Source of the DNA: a virus
Length of the DNA: 38,664 bases
Reading direction: 5' to 3' (one strand)
IMG/VR virus record: IMGVR_UViG_3300034107_000516
Location: 1 to 38,664 of that record
Part shown: piece after piece, positions 22,223 to 30,371 of the stretch
Layout of the letters: each line of letters starts with the position of its first letter
Numbering within the stretch: position 1 is the first letter of the stretch
Translations under genes and position numbers: made by a program
The notes under the pieces: model-generated
The model's database searches: none
What the model was told of the DNA's origin: nothing
The model's input: the letters and a program-made list of their open reading frames with translations, nothing else

Positions 22223-23140
22223 ATGAAACTCAACATTACGCGCGGCAAGATCGCGCGACCACAAAAGATCGTCATCTACGCACCAGAAGGCATCGGCAAG
22301 ACCACCCTAGCCGCTGCTTGTCCTGACCCGCTCATTATCGACCTAGAGCAAGGCAGCCACCATCTGGACTGCGCTAGAGTGGAGCCGACCAGCTACGCAC
22401 AAACGTGCGACATCGTGAAGGAGCTGGCGCAGGGCAGCGACTTCTCGACCGTCATCATCGACACAATCGACTGGCTAGAAGAAAAGATGCTGGAGCACGT
22501 GTGCAAGGCCAACAACAAAGCCAGCGTGGAGGATTTTGGATATGGCAAGGGCTACATCGTCGCAGCCGAGGAGATGGTAAAGTTCCTGACGCTTCTCGAC
22601 AAGCTGGCTGTGAAGTCGAACGTCATCCTCCTGGCGCACAGCGAAGTCAAAAGGCAGGAGCTGCCAGATCATCCGCCGTTCGACCGTTATCAACTCAAGC
22701 TGGCAAAACAGATCGCTCCAGTCGTCAAGGAGTGGGCTGATGCCATTCTGTTCGGTTCCTTTAAGCTGGCAATCCGCGAATCCGATGGCCGGGCCAAGGG
22801 CGTGGCAGCCCGGGAGCGGACACTGCGATGCGCGCACTCAGCCACCGCCGACGCGAAAAACCGACACGGGCTGCAAGATGTCGAACCGTGGGACATCGCC
22901 ACGATCCGCAAGATTCTGAAATCATCTGTGCCGACAGAACCAGCACAACCCGTGGCGCCGCAGCTTTCGTTTGTGGAGACATTCTTGCCATACCGCGACA
23001 AGGTCGTGGATTTTCTGATCCTTCGGAAAGAACTGAAAGAAGGCCAAGGGCTTTATGAGGTTTCAGAAGCATACCAAGCGCGGGTCATGAGCAACGTGGA
23101 AGCATTTAAGCAGGCCGTTGGCTTGGAGGTGGCGTCATGA
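22223..23140 (+). CDS. Sak4-like AAA ATPase (recombination)
   Basis: A 305-aa protein. Walker A APEGIGKTT (20-28), Walker B TVIIDTIDW (76-84), and RecA-like features further on (VILLAHSEVKR). The C-terminal 60 residues are helical and variable. Proteins of this form (AAA_24) are ATPases related to RecA, some of which (Sak4) anneal or pair single strands with the help of a phage SSB. It is the first gene of a block with nuclease, SSB and helicase genes. A start 123 bases upstream overlaps the previous gene; the ATG at 22223 follows a CACCAAAACC leader. Confidence 0.78.
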   Translation: MKLNITRGKIARPQKIVIYAPEGIGKTTLAAACPDPLIIDLEQGSHHLDCARVEPTSYAQTCDIVKELAQGSDFSTVIIDTIDWLEEKMLEHVCKANNKASVEDFGYGKGYIVAAEEMVKFLTLLDKLAVKSNVILLAHSEVKRQELPDHPPFDRYQLKLAKQIAPVVKEWADAILFGSFKLAIRESDGRAKGVAARERTLRCAHSATADAKNRHGLQDVEPWDIATIRKILKSSVPTEPAQPVAPQLSFVETFLPYRDKVVDFLILRKELKEGQGLYEVSEAYQARVMSNVEAFKQAVGLEVAS

Positions 23141-24174
23141 TTAGGCCATCAAGTTTGCCAAAGCTCGCGGAATGCGTGCGCTTTGAAGGCATGGCGGGCG
23201 CGGGGCCGGCTGCGGAGCGAGGCAATACGCTCGACAAGCTCTATCGTGAGGTGCTGGGCGGAGTGGCTGCTCTCGATCCAAACGACGAAGAGCACAAGGG
23301 GATCTCCTGGGCGGTCGATATGACCCGCATCCTAGCCAACAAACAAGCGGATGATGTCGGACCTGAGATCTTTACCACGGAAAGCATTCTCTGGAAGGAG
23401 GACGACTTGCGCGTCGAGGCGCTTGGGATGCGCGGAACCGCTGATTGCGCATTGCCGCACGCTCGGACATCCATCGACCTCAAGACCGGACAGGAGCGCA
23501 ACTACCTAGAGCAGCAGGCGCTGTATGCGCTGGGTTTTATGGCTCGATACGGTGTAAAAGAATGGACAGTCGTTTTGTTGTACTCGGATCTGCGGCTGAT
23601 GATGAAGTACAAATTCACACAATACTGGGCGGAGACTATGATTCGCCACTTGATGGCGAAAGTGCACGACCCGGTGGCGGTCGCCACACCATGCGAATAC
23701 TGCAACTGGTGCGCGAAAAAGTACACCTGCGCGGAACGACTGGAAACGGTCGCGTTCTGGGCGGGCAAAGATCCGGCAACCATCTACTGGCAAGTCGAAA
23801 TGAACGACCCAGTGAAGCTGGCGCAGTTCATCAATCTGTGCTCGCTCATCACGAGCAAGGACGGACTTGAGGACTACGCACGCGGACTTGCACGCGACAA
23901 GCTCAATACAGGCGAGGACGTGCCGGGCTTTGTGCTGCGCAATCGGCGAGGGCGCGAATATGTAGAGCCGGAGACCGTCGCCATCCACGCGGAACAACTC
24001 GGGATTGCCAACATCCTCGCGGCGTATGGCAGTCTATCCGCCGAGAAGTTCAAGGGGCTATGGGAGACCGCACTAAGCGGCGTGCCATTCCCAACGGACG
24101 AAATCAAATCTGGGCCGAGTTCACAATTTGTGGCCAGCCAACCAAAACCAAAAACCAAACCATTGAAGTCATGA
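23137..24174 (+). CDS. PD-(D/E)XK nuclease, Cas4/RecB-like
   Basis: A 345-aa protein. The nuclease core has D103 in RGTADCAL, D114 and K116 in SIDLKTGQ, and Q127/Y130 in LEQQALYALG, the order usual for RecB/Cas4-type exonucleases. C13 together with C186, C189, C192 and C198 (CEYCNWCAKKYTC) could hold a 4Fe-4S cluster as in Cas4/AddB. It probably trims duplex DNA 5'-3' to make single strands for the neighbouring annealing proteins. Overlaps both neighbours by ATGA. DUF2800 is a likely family label. Confidence 0.8.
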   Translation: MIRPSSLPKLAECVRFEGMAGAGPAAERGNTLDKLYREVLGGVAALDPNDEEHKGISWAVDMTRILANKQADDVGPEIFTTESILWKEDDLRVEALGMRGTADCALPHARTSIDLKTGQERNYLEQQALYALGFMARYGVKEWTVVLLYSDLRLMMKYKFTQYWAETMIRHLMAKVHDPVAVATPCEYCNWCAKKYTCAERLETVAFWAGKDPATIYWQVEMNDPVKLAQFINLCSLITSKDGLEDYARGLARDKLNTGEDVPGFVLRNRRGREYVEPETVAIHAEQLGIANILAAYGSLSAEKFKGLWETALSGVPFPTDEIKSGPSSQFVASQPKPKTKPLKS

Positions 24175-24593
24175 AATACACAGCAGGCGTACCCAAAGAA
24201 CCAGAGTACAAGATCCTTGAACCGGGCGATTACGATTTTGTCGTGAACGATGCGGTCGAGAAAAAGAGCAAATCAGGCAACGACATGATTGAGCTAAAGC
24301 TCACAGTCGGCACGCATCCAAACGGGAAAGGCGTTTACGACTACCTCGTTTTTGATGGCAAGAACGAATGGAAGCTCGACAGCTTCCTGCACTCGATTCA
24401 ACGTCACCCAGGCGTGGGCGTCGAAATGGACATCGACCCTATGGATTTTGTCGGAGAGAAGGGCCGCGTAAAGATCAAGGTTGAACTCTACAACGGCAAC
24501 AAGTCAAACAAGGTACAGGGGTACTTGTTCGACAAAGACGCAAAGCAGAAGCCAATGGAGGCGACCAGCGGCGCCGACACAATCCCATTCTAA
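24171..24593 (+). CDS. single-strand DNA-binding-like protein
   Basis: A 140-aa protein. N-terminal strands (EYKILEPGDYDFVVNDAVEK) and an OB-like strand pattern are followed by GKGVYDYLVFDGKNEWKL, and the C-terminus ends in SGADTIPF. That end resembles the acidic-hydrophobic tail of bacterial SSB (DDDIPF), used to recruit repair proteins. Resemblance to DUF669-type phage proteins is also possible. Located between nuclease and helicase, it fits the SSB needed by a Sak4-like annealer. The tail is the strongest evidence; overall family is uncertain. Confidence 0.65.
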   Translation: MKYTAGVPKEPEYKILEPGDYDFVVNDAVEKKSKSGNDMIELKLTVGTHPNGKGVYDYLVFDGKNEWKLDSFLHSIQRHPGVGVEMDIDPMDFVGEKGRVKIKVELYNGNKSNKVQGYLFDKDAKQKPMEATSGADTIPF

Positions 24594-24594
24594 A

Positions 24595-26100
24595 GTGAAG
24601 CTCCGCGACTATCAGCAGGAAGCACTCACTGCAATCCACGAGGGATTTAAATCTCGACAACGGCTCTTGGCAGTGCTTCCTACTGGAGCCGGAAAGACAA
24701 TTCTCTTCGCACACATTGCGGCAAGTCATACACCGCACAGGACGCTTGTTCTGGCTCATCGCGAAGAGCTGCTAACGCAAGCAATCGACAAGATCCATCG
24801 AGCTACCGGACTGGTGGCGGAGATGGAGAAAGCCAGCCACCACGCATCAATGAATGCGCAGGTGGTGGTTGCAAGCGTTCAGACCATGATGGGACGCAAA
24901 GACCGCTGGCCTAAAGATCACTTTGGGCTGGTGGTAGTGGATGAGGCGCATCATGTGCTCAGCGATTCCTACCAGGCTGTAGTGTCGCACTTTCACAACC
25001 ACGCAAAGATTCTGGGCGTCACCGCTACGCCGGACCGAGGAGACAAGCGCAATCTAGGCGCTTATTTTGAGGAGATCGCATATGAGGTCGGGCTGGCTCG
25101 ACTTGTTCGGGATGGCTATTTGTCACGGATCAAGGTCAAAAAGCTGCCGGTCACGGTCGATCTGCGGACAGTCGCCAAGCTGGCCGGCGATTACAAAGTG
25201 GCGGATCTCGGTCATGCACTCAGTCCGCGATTGTGGGATGTGGCTAAGGCCATCGCATCGGAGACGCAGGACAGAAAGACGATCGTGTTCTTGCCGCTGG
25301 TGGAAATGGCGCGCGACTTTTCCGTGATGCTCAACAAGTGCGGCGTTACATCGCAAGCGGTCGCAGGAGTGGACAGCACAGACGATCGACATGGCGCGCT
25401 GGCATGGTTCGCAAATGCGCCAAAAGGCACGGCGCTTTGCAACGCTATGCTTCTGACGGAAGGCTTTGACCAGCCTGACGTGGACTGTATCGCAATCCTC
25501 CGCCCGACGCAGGTGCGGGCGCTTTTTGCGCAAATGGTGGGGCGTGGCACGCGCATCCACCCAGGCAAAGATGATCTTCTGCTTCTCGATTTCCTTTGGC
25601 AAACCGACCAGCACAAGCTCATCACGATTTCGCGGCTGATTGCGAAGTCACCCGATGATGTCGCTGCCATCGAAACGGCAATTGAGGCAGGGGACGAGGT
25701 GTTCCAATCCGCCGAGGATGTCGAGACGCAGCGACTCAAGAAGCTACTCAAAACGCTGGATGCGGTCAAAGAGCGACCCGCCCAAACTTACGATGCGGTG
25801 GAAATGGCCTACGCTCTGGATGACGAGGAGCTGCTTACTTATGAACCGACCATGGAGTGGCATCACAAAGAAGTCAGCGAAGCGCAGACCAACATCCTGA
25901 TCCGCGCAGGCTTTGACCCAGGGTCTGTAACGTGCCGAGGTCACGCATCCAAGATCCTCGACAAGCTGGCCATCCGGCGGGCGGCTAACCTCGCAACGCC
26001 AAAACAAGTGCGGTTGCTGAAACGCTTGGGGCACCCGTCACCACAGACAGCAACATTTACTCAAGCAGGCGCCTTTATCTCTCAAAAATTCGGACGATGA
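24595..26100 (+). CDS. SF2 DEAD/DEAH-box helicase
   Basis: A 501-aa protein starting with GTG at 24595 (MKLRDYQQEAL), one base after the SSB-like stop. Q-motif-like RDYQQ (4-8), Walker A LPTGAGKT (28-35), DEAH (116-119), TATP (143-146) and the C-terminal helicase motif QMVGRGTR (about 315-322) show a complete SF2 core. After about residue 360 comes a helical extension of roughly 140 residues. The family is similar to phage-encoded restriction-type and RecQ-like helicases. Role: strand separation during replication or recombination. The stop overlaps the primase start by ATGA. Confidence 0.9.
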   Translation: MKLRDYQQEALTAIHEGFKSRQRLLAVLPTGAGKTILFAHIAASHTPHRTLVLAHREELLTQAIDKIHRATGLVAEMEKASHHASMNAQVVVASVQTMMGRKDRWPKDHFGLVVVDEAHHVLSDSYQAVVSHFHNHAKILGVTATPDRGDKRNLGAYFEEIAYEVGLARLVRDGYLSRIKVKKLPVTVDLRTVAKLAGDYKVADLGHALSPRLWDVAKAIASETQDRKTIVFLPLVEMARDFSVMLNKCGVTSQAVAGVDSTDDRHGALAWFANAPKGTALCNAMLLTEGFDQPDVDCIAILRPTQVRALFAQMVGRGTRIHPGKDDLLLLDFLWQTDQHKLITISRLIAKSPDDVAAIETAIEAGDEVFQSAEDVETQRLKKLLKTLDAVKERPAQTYDAVEMAYALDDEELLTYEPTMEWHHKEVSEAQTNILIRAGFDPGSVTCRGHASKILDKLAIRRAANLATPKQVRLLKRLGHPSPQTATFTQAGAFISQKFGR

Positions 26101-28013
26101 AATACACACCACGACTACACGTAGACACCATAGAGACGAGGCTTCCAGAAGCCGTCCACGCATATTTGCAACATGGCGCCGCTCAGGGGCAGCGGAACGC
26201 AACGCTTTACTCGATGGCTCAGCAATTCTTTGCTGCCGGCATCCCACAGGCTGAGGCGCAGAACAAACTACTACCTCGTGCGCTGGCCGATGGGCTGAGG
26301 GAGGCTGAATCAATCACGGCGATCATGAGCGGCTACAAAAGCACGGTCGTCACCGATCCGATCAAGTCGAGGCGCACAGTTTCGCATTCGGTGGCGTCGG
26401 CAATGGTGCACAAGGACGATTTTATTCAGGCGTTACAGGCCGCATTCCTACCCGACGAGCTGGTCGCTGTGTGCGATGCACGTTGGCAGGAGGACAGATG
26501 GGTGCCAGACGCTGCGATGATTAAGACCCGCACGCAGTGGGAGAAGCATCACGCGAAACGTCCCATTGACCTTGTGTGCTCGACCGGCGGCGGCGCTTAT
26601 ATCGGAATCAATCCGCTCTCGACGTTACAGGGCGGGCGTAAAAATGACAACATACACGCTTACCGTCATGTGCTTGCAGAGTTTGATGATGGCGATCCGG
26701 AGGAACAACGGCGCACGCTGGAAACCTCGGGGCTGCCAATCACGCTGATCGTGACGAGCGGCAAAAGATCAATCCATGGGTGGATCAGGGTGGACGCTGC
26801 AAACAAACAAGAATGGGACGAGCGGCGCGACCAGATATTTACTCAGCTCAAGTGCGACCCAAAGAACAACGACCCGGCGCGGGTCAGTCGCTGTCCAGGA
26901 GTGCTCCGCGAAGTGGATGGCGTGCGGGTACTACAGGCGCTGCTGGCCACACAGATTGGGCCGGGCGAGTGGCCGGAACCTAACCCGCTGCCGAAGCTGC
27001 TGAACGTAAAAACGCTGCGCCAGAGCGTGGCATTCGGGGACGGGCTGCCGGATCTGATCACCGGGCTGCTCAGCGTGCGCTCCAAAATGATGATTGCGGG
27101 GCCGTCCAAAGCGCGGAAATCATGGACGCTGCTGGACCTAGCCATCTCAATATCGTCGGGCGCGCCGTGGCTCGGGCTGCCATGCGCTCAAGGAAAGGTT
27201 ATCTTTATCGACGGCGAGCTCCACAAAGAGCAGATCCTTGACCGCTTGATGACGGTCAGCGAATCGCGATTGCTGCCGGAAGACGTGTGGTCGGACAACC
27301 TGATGATCTGGCCAATGCGCGGGCAGATGCGGGAAGTGACCGAGCTGATGCACGCGCTCATGGATACGCTGCTCAAAGAGCGCCCGCTGGCCATCATCCT
27401 CGATCCGATTTACAAACTCCTGGGCGATCGGGACGAGAACGCAGCGGGAGAGATCAATTCGCTGCTGAACGAGCTGGAGCAGGTCGCTCGGAATGTGGGC
27501 TGCTGCATATTGTACTCGCACCACTTTGCGAAGGGCGACAGCTCTGAGAAGTCGCCAATCGACCGCGCGTCTGGTTCTGGTGTGTGGGCGCGTGATCCTG
27601 ATGCGATGGTCTTTTTCACTCCGCCGCCTAGGCCGAAGAAAGGAGAGGCACCGTCGGCCTACGATTTTGACGTGAACTTGGTCGCTCGTGGACATCCGCC
27701 GACCGATCCTTTCGCTGTGAAGTGGAACGTGGGGCACTTTGAGCGCCAAGGCACGGGCGCGCTTTATAAGCTGAAACGCAATGATCTTGCATTAAGTAAA
27801 AGCCCATCGCTTGCGTCAGCGGCGATTCTCATTTTGCGCGAAATGCCGCTGCTGTCAGAACCCGCAGTGATGGAGTACATGAAATCAACGCTTGATGTGA
27901 GCTTTGATGAGGTAAAGAAAATCTGGGCCGAGGTCAAGAAGCCGCATCATGGCAGCGTGGTTCTCAACCCAGATTCGGGTATGTGGATGGGCGTCGCTAA
28001 TCGTCCGTTTTGA
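26097..28013 (+). CDS. bifunctional primase-helicase, PrimPol-like plus RepA-type ATPase
   Basis: A 638-aa protein. Residues about 150-290 resemble archaeo-eukaryotic primase/PrimPol cores: EFDDGD at 195-200 and SGKRSIHGWIRVD at 221-233. The C-terminal half is a RepA/AAA_25-type hexameric helicase: Walker A GPSKARKS (335-342), strand KVIFIDGE, Walker B IILDP (433-437) and SHHFAKG at 474-480. The last 110 residues are a linker plus winged-helix-like segment (MEYMKSTLDVSFDEVKKIW). This is the main replication initiator of the phage. Its stop abuts a convergent minus-strand stop. Confidence 0.82.
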   Translation: MKYTPRLHVDTIETRLPEAVHAYLQHGAAQGQRNATLYSMAQQFFAAGIPQAEAQNKLLPRALADGLREAESITAIMSGYKSTVVTDPIKSRRTVSHSVASAMVHKDDFIQALQAAFLPDELVAVCDARWQEDRWVPDAAMIKTRTQWEKHHAKRPIDLVCSTGGGAYIGINPLSTLQGGRKNDNIHAYRHVLAEFDDGDPEEQRRTLETSGLPITLIVTSGKRSIHGWIRVDAANKQEWDERRDQIFTQLKCDPKNNDPARVSRCPGVLREVDGVRVLQALLATQIGPGEWPEPNPLPKLLNVKTLRQSVAFGDGLPDLITGLLSVRSKMMIAGPSKARKSWTLLDLAISISSGAPWLGLPCAQGKVIFIDGELHKEQILDRLMTVSESRLLPEDVWSDNLMIWPMRGQMREVTELMHALMDTLLKERPLAIILDPIYKLLGDRDENAAGEINSLLNELEQVARNVGCCILYSHHFAKGDSSEKSPIDRASGSGVWARDPDAMVFFTPPPRPKKGEAPSAYDFDVNLVARGHPPTDPFAVKWNVGHFERQGTGALYKLKRNDLALSKSPSLASAAILILREMPLLSEPAVMEYMKSTLDVSFDEVKKIWAEVKKPHHGSVVLNPDSGMWMGVANRPF

Positions 28014-28406
28014 TTACAGGCCGTAGGATTCCTTAAGATACTTAAAACGAGCCTTGGCTGCTTCCAGTGTTTGGGCTCGCTCTTCTTCGGGGGTCAAGAC
28101 TGGTTCTTCTGGCTCTGACTCGTGGTCGGGCTCATCCGCTTTTTCTGATTTTGGAGTTTCCGTGCCTCCGTTTTGCCAGTGAAAAAACCCGATCTTCCAA
28201 TCTCCTTGCCATCGTCCCTTGTAACAGGTCACGTACTGAGCATGGCGGGCGGAACTAAAAACCGCATCGGCCAACTTGGCGTCGATTTTAAACTGTTCAC
28301 ACATCCATTGGATCACTTCGCTTTCGCCAAGGCGCTTGTGTTTAAGGGCAGGCATTTGGCACATTCCAGTCCAATAATGATGGTACTTTGGTGGTCTACG
28401 ATTCAT
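28014..28406 (-). CDS. unknown minus-strand protein
   Basis: A 130-aa protein. N-terminal half basic and aromatic (RRPPKYHHYWTGMCQ; WQGDWKIGFFHW), C-terminal half very acidic (EPDHESEPEEPVLTPEEE) and ending in a helix. It may bind nucleic acid through the basic part. It is convergent with the primase gene with no bases between the stops. The leader, read on minus, is C/A-only (AACCAACAAAAACAAAAACC) next to its ATG, like the plus-strand early genes. A weak TTGACT/GATTAT pair about 130 bases upstream could be its promoter. Confidence 0.5.
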   Translation of the reverse strand: MNRRPPKYHHYWTGMCQMPALKHKRLGESEVIQWMCEQFKIDAKLADAVFSSARHAQYVTCYKGRWQGDWKIGFFHWQNGGTETPKSEKADEPDHESEPEEPVLTPEEERAQTLEAAKARFKYLKESYGL

Positions 28407-28732
28407 GGTTTTTGTTTTTGTTGGTTTCTTGTCTGGGGGTATAGCACTTGCACTCTATTACCCCGCTGTGGGGACAGTGTATGCTCGTCAGGATTACCGC
28501 TTCGACACGAGAATAATCGCACGGGGCACATTATTAGTCAAGGCAATAATCGCTCCGGTGAGCTTTTTCGAATAGCTCGGGATGAATATATGTCGCTCCG
28601 GTGTAAATGCTTTCGGGGAGAATAAGAATACGTAGTATAGGCGGCGTTCACAAACGCGCCGTCTATCGACGCCAGTGGACGCCACCCGTTTGGCGCGGGA
28701 TGATTAAAAGCCGCTAAAAAGAACACGTAATA
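28407..28732. other. gene-poor divergent intergenic region
   Basis: This 326-base gap separates a minus gene from a plus gene. It holds the C/A-rich minus leader and GT-rich complement near 28407-28440. Near 28643-28664 is a GC-rich hairpin (GGCGGCGTT...AACGCGCC with one bulge). Only a weak minus promoter candidate was seen (TTGACT near 28540), and no convincing promoter for the plus gene. A plus ORF of 56 codons at 28405-28575 exists but starts in the complement of the leader and was not accepted. Confidence 0.5.
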
Positions 28733-29179
28733 ATGAAATCAAACAACTCTCACAATGCGGATCACGAAGCTCGCAAAGCGGAAATGATGAAACGCGCACA
28801 GATGGCCATAGACGGGCGTCGAGGTGCGGTTGGCTGTGGACATACCGAAGAGGTGGTAAAACCCGCTACAAAGGCCGTTTCCGCGCAAAAGAAAGCTATT
28901 CTAAGCGGCGAAGCTCAACGCACACACAATGCGGAGTTTTTGGGCGCCGGGTCGAGGACTCGGAAAGTGCTTATTCAAACCAGACCGCGAAACCACGGCG
29001 GACGAGAATGGACTGATGTATCACATCCTGAGACACTGTGCGGAATTGCTGAAATGATGGAGTGGGTGAACACTAATGGTCAAAAGCGCAATCACTATCG
29101 CATCATTGAGCGGATGGAGACAACTCTGCTCGCGGCGGCGGAGATGATGCCAAAGCACAAAAAAACCCGGCCAGTCTAA
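28733..29179 (+). CDS. unknown basic protein
   Basis: A 148-aa protein. N-terminus polar with His and Asn (SNNSHNADHEARKAEMMKRA), then helices, a patch GAGSRTRKVLIQTRPRNHGG that looks nucleic-acid binding, and a C-terminal helix with LAAAEMMPKHKK. No domain was recognised. It is the only plus-strand gene inside the minus-rich control region. Its stop codon lies inside the stem-loop of the terminator at 29166-29193. Confidence 0.45.
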   Translation: MKSNNSHNADHEARKAEMMKRAQMAIDGRRGAVGCGHTEEVVKPATKAVSAQKKAILSGEAQRTHNAEFLGAGSRTRKVLIQTRPRNHGGREWTDVSHPETLCGIAEMMEWVNTNGQKRNHYRIIERMETTLLAAAEMMPKHKKTRPV

Positions 29180-29193
29180 AAAGACTGACCGGG
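29159..29193 (-). terminator. bidirectional-type terminator, best on the minus strand
   Basis: The stem CCCGG-C-CAGTC (29166-29176) pairs with GACTG-A-CCGGG (29183-29193), with one mismatch and a 6-nt loop. Read on minus, it is followed by seven T residues (complement of A at 29159-29165), which suits the minus genes coming from 29495. On plus the 3' side (CTCCCCTTT) is poor. The plus gene's stop TAA (29177-29179) sits in the loop. Confidence 0.8.
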
Positions 29194-29222
29194 CTCCCCT
29201 TTATCAGTTGCCCCCATTTTCC

Positions 29223-29495
29223 TTAGCGAGGGAATAACGCACCGTCGGGCTCGGTGTCAAGAGCGATGCGCGGCAGTAGTTCGCTATCCTCGGTGTCCTG
29301 CTGGATCTGACGCGCTGGCCGCGACGGGCGGTCAGGCGGAGGAGCAATGAAGATCGGAGTATCGCTGGCCGGCGTATCGTAGGGGTGGAGAAACACGGTG
29401 GGCTGGCGGTCGGTGAGGCGGGCTTCTAGGGAGACGATCCAAGTGAAGCTGGAGGCTTGGGTGACGAGAAGGGTGATGAGAATGATGTTTTTCAT
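29223..29495 (-). CDS. small exported protein
   Basis: A 90-aa protein. The N-terminal stretch MKNIILITLLVTQASSFTWI is a plausible signal peptide or signal anchor. The rest is proline/Asp-rich (PTVFLHPYDTPASDTP; PPPDRPSRPARQ) and looks unfolded. Possibly periplasmic or membrane-attached. The leader read on minus is C/A-rich (CCACCACCCACCACCAACAC). It lies in a region with minus genes headed by promoter 29744-29771 and may be a lysogenic-conversion-type or immunity-related gene; this is inference only. Confidence 0.5.
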   Translation of the reverse strand: MKNIILITLLVTQASSFTWIVSLEARLTDRQPTVFLHPYDTPASDTPIFIAPPPDRPSRPARQIQQDTEDSELLPRIALDTEPDGALFPR

Positions 29496-29553
29496 ATTGG
29501 GGTGTTGGTGGTGGGTGGTGGAAGAAGTGGGAGGGAATGGGAGGGGTTGGCGA

Positions 29554-29697
29554 TTATTTGATTGAGATCAATTTCCAGTTGCCATTAAAAAGGGAATACA
29601 TGTAAAGGCGAAAATCGGCATCTGATGCAAACTGATCTGAATCAGTAAACCACCGATCAAGAATTGGCTGGTAGGTTTGGAATGTGTAGGTTTTCAT
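29554..29697 (-). CDS. 47-aa unknown protein
   Basis: The sequence starts MKTYTFQTYQPILDRW, continues SDQFASDADFRLYMYSL and ends GNWKLISIK. The open frame extends upstream to a GTG, but that codon overlaps the -10 box, so the ATG at 29697 is the only reasonable start. It is preceded by a C/A-rich leader (GCAACCAATCAATCAAT). Aromatic-rich, probably a compact beta/alpha fold. No family was recognised. Transcribed from the 29744-29771 promoter, which shares an operator-like sequence with the repressor's promoter. Confidence 0.45.
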   Translation of the reverse strand: MKTYTFQTYQPILDRWFTDSDQFASDADFRLYMYSLFNGNWKLISIK

Positions 29698-29743
29698 ATT
29701 GATTGATTGGTTGCGCCTGCCGTGATTGGCGGGCTGTGTTGTC

Positions 29744-29771
29744 ACTATACACTAACAGGGGATACCGTCAA
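29744..29771 (-). promoter_or_regulatory. minus-strand promoter with operator-like sequence
   Basis: On minus: TTGACG (29771-29766), 16-bp spacer, TATAGT (29749-29744), with an A-rich upstream stretch. About 24 of 31 positions match the repressor promoter at 29998-30025, including the spacer (ATCC-CTGT-AG-GTA). Both may be bound by the same repressor. The predicted leader is about 40 nt. Confidence 0.75.
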
Positions 29772-29775
29772 CACA

Positions 29776-29988
29776 TTATTTAATCTTTTTCGCATTTTTT
29801 ATTAGTGCATCAATGAGTAGTAGTTGAACCCAGACGGGCGGCTCGCTTGCGTGTTGTTCGTACTTCTGGAGCATCCTCAATGGCATCTCAGGGATGAGTC
29901 GAGCGCACTGCGATTGGCTTAGTCCATACTTGCGACGGATGGCAATGAGCGTTTGTCCTAGTGTCTCGGTGGTGGGGGTGTTGGTCAT
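29776..29988 (-). CDS. small XRE-type HTH regulator, probable repressor
   Basis: A 70-aa protein. It contains a classical HTH pattern, LGQTLIAIRRKYGLSQSQCA followed by RLIPEMPLRMLQKYEQH, and a C-terminal helix (VWVQLLLIDALIK). This is the minimal single-domain size of XRE/Cro-like regulators. It is transcribed leftward from a promoter only 9 bases upstream of its ATG, with a palindrome in the spacer, suggesting autoregulation. Being next to the AT-rich control region supports a switch role, although no integrase was found. Confidence 0.75.
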   Translation of the reverse strand: MTNTPTTETLGQTLIAIRRKYGLSQSQCARLIPEMPLRMLQKYEQHASEPPVWVQLLLIDALIKNAKKIK

Positions 29989-29997
29989 GAGATGGTG

Positions 29998-30025
29998 ACT
30001 GTACTCTGACAGAGGATGCGGTCAA
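29998..30025 (-). promoter_or_regulatory. repressor promoter with internal palindrome, near-leaderless
   Basis: On minus: TTGACC (30025-30020), 16-bp spacer, TACAGT (30003-29998). The spacer contains the 11-bp palindrome CTCTGTCAGAG. The ATG (29988) lies 9 bases after the -10 box, so the message should have a leader of zero to a few bases. Confidence 0.78.
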
Positions 30026-30240
30026 TTGAGGTTTGGAAAAATTGAAAATGGGACCTGATGAATTTTGTAACTGCGAGGTTTGGTTTGGACTGGCTGATCG
30101 AATAGAGTTGTTACGTGTTTCGCGTAAAAAGTTTTAGGCGCATTACAGGCGACAGTGTTGCGATAAGAAGCGAAGTAAAAGGAACAATAAGGCGTTATTA
30201 TATCTCTTATTTTCATTATTTTTTTACACTTTTGCTCAAA

Positions 30241-30330
30241 ACTGTTCATTTGACTACTTTTTGACCATTTGGTGTTCAGTTGAACACTGTTCAAACGACC
30301 ACCCCCAATAAGAAAACTACTGTTCAAACG
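30241..30330. repeat. TGTTCA repeat cluster (possible operator or iterons)
   Basis: TGTTCA occurs at 30243, 30273, 30288 and 30321, and TGAACA at 30281. The 14-bp perfect dyad TGTTCA-GT-TGAACA is at 30273-30286. The 12-mer ACTGTTCAAACG is repeated at 30286 and 30319, 33 bp apart. It adjoins the AT-rich block. Confidence 0.7.
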
Positions 30331-30371
30331 GTCCGGGACAGGTTTCCGCCTCGCGCGCATTATTTTTAATC

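Noticed and set aside
28405-28575. 56-codon plus ORF starting MVFVFVGFL
   Set aside because: Its start is the complement of the C/A-rich leader of the minus gene; the hydrophobic look follows from GT-rich DNA, and there is no other support.
30022-30360. 112-aa ORF on the minus strand
   Set aside because: It covers the operator/repeat region, the sequence is low in typical protein features, and the region's repeats explain it better.
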